Assembly: GCA_001872985.1 (NCBI GenBank) | Contig: MNYA01000241.1 | Coordinates: 1-5,436 of the forward strand | DNA: 5,436 bases | Direction of reading: 5' to 3' | Origin: a bacterium CG2_30_54_10 | Lineage (GTDB): Bacteria > Muiribacteriota > Ozemobacteria > Ozemobacterales > Ozemobacteraceae | In this document: one piece after another, positions 5,420-5,436 of the stretch | How the letters are laid out: each line of letters begins with the position of its first letter | How positions within the stretch are numbered: position 1 is the first letter of the stretch | Program-made: the position numbers and the translations under genes | The notes under the pieces: model-generated | What the model was told of the DNA's origin: nothing | The model's input: only the letters and a program-made list of their open reading frames with translations | Databases searched by the model: none

Positions 5420-5436
5420 ACGAAGGTTGAACGAAG
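5420..5436 (+). repeat. Second copy of the 17-bp direct repeat, cut by the window end
   Basis: ACGAAGGTTGAACGAAG here is identical to 5161-5177. It begins three bases after the right repeat copy ends, and the window stops at its last base, so a longer match may continue outside. The spacing between the two copies is 259 bp. This fits either a tandem arrangement of the whole unit or a motif that marks both edges of it. Confidence 0.85.

Noticed and set aside
5159..5436. Possible CRISPR-like direct repeats
   Set aside because: Only two 17-bp copies 242 bp apart plus short tandem motifs; no regular repeat-spacer pattern and no cas gene.

Overview
The window holds three protein genes, one tRNA gene and a high-identity intergenic repeat at both ends. 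The genes suggest a diderm bacterium: an exported LmeA-like (DUF2993-type) protein, a type IV pilus/type II secretion inner-membrane platform protein, and a good match to a sigma-54 promoter. The phylum cannot be fixed from this sequence. No transposase, integrase, phage gene or CRISPR array is visible.

Layout from left to right. Positions 1-140 are one copy of a hairpin-rich repeat. A rightward gene for a secreted, probably lipid-binding protein (203-979) follows. Its 3' end overlaps by 24 bp the end of a leftward topB gene (956-3454), which encodes a type IA DNA topoisomerase III with a repetitive Pro-rich linker, a zinc ribbon and a C-terminal repeat domain. A 225-bp divergent intergenic region (3455-3679) carries two copies of a GTGTGCG motif 21 bp apart, a weak sigma-70-like promoter, a near-consensus sigma-54 promoter and a leader hairpin. 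The rightward pilC/gspF gene (3680-4888) comes next, without its usual pilB/pilT neighbours. A hairpin terminator then separates it from a leftward tRNA-Pro(GGG) gene (4967-5039) with its own promoter.

Positions 5040-5436 hold no credible protein gene. They contain 11-bp tandem motifs, a 17-bp direct repeat and the second, inverted copy of the left-end repeat. That copy is interrupted by a 102-bp MITE-like insertion with 7-bp terminal inverted repeats and a TAA target duplication; the left copy preserves the uninterrupted site.

The genes do not form one pathway: topoisomerase, pilus platform, exported protein and tRNA look like ordinary chromosomal neighbours. The parts most worth following up are the repeat family with its nested insertion, and the apparent sigma-54 control of a solitary pilC. 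I see no clear sign of a new multi-gene system.
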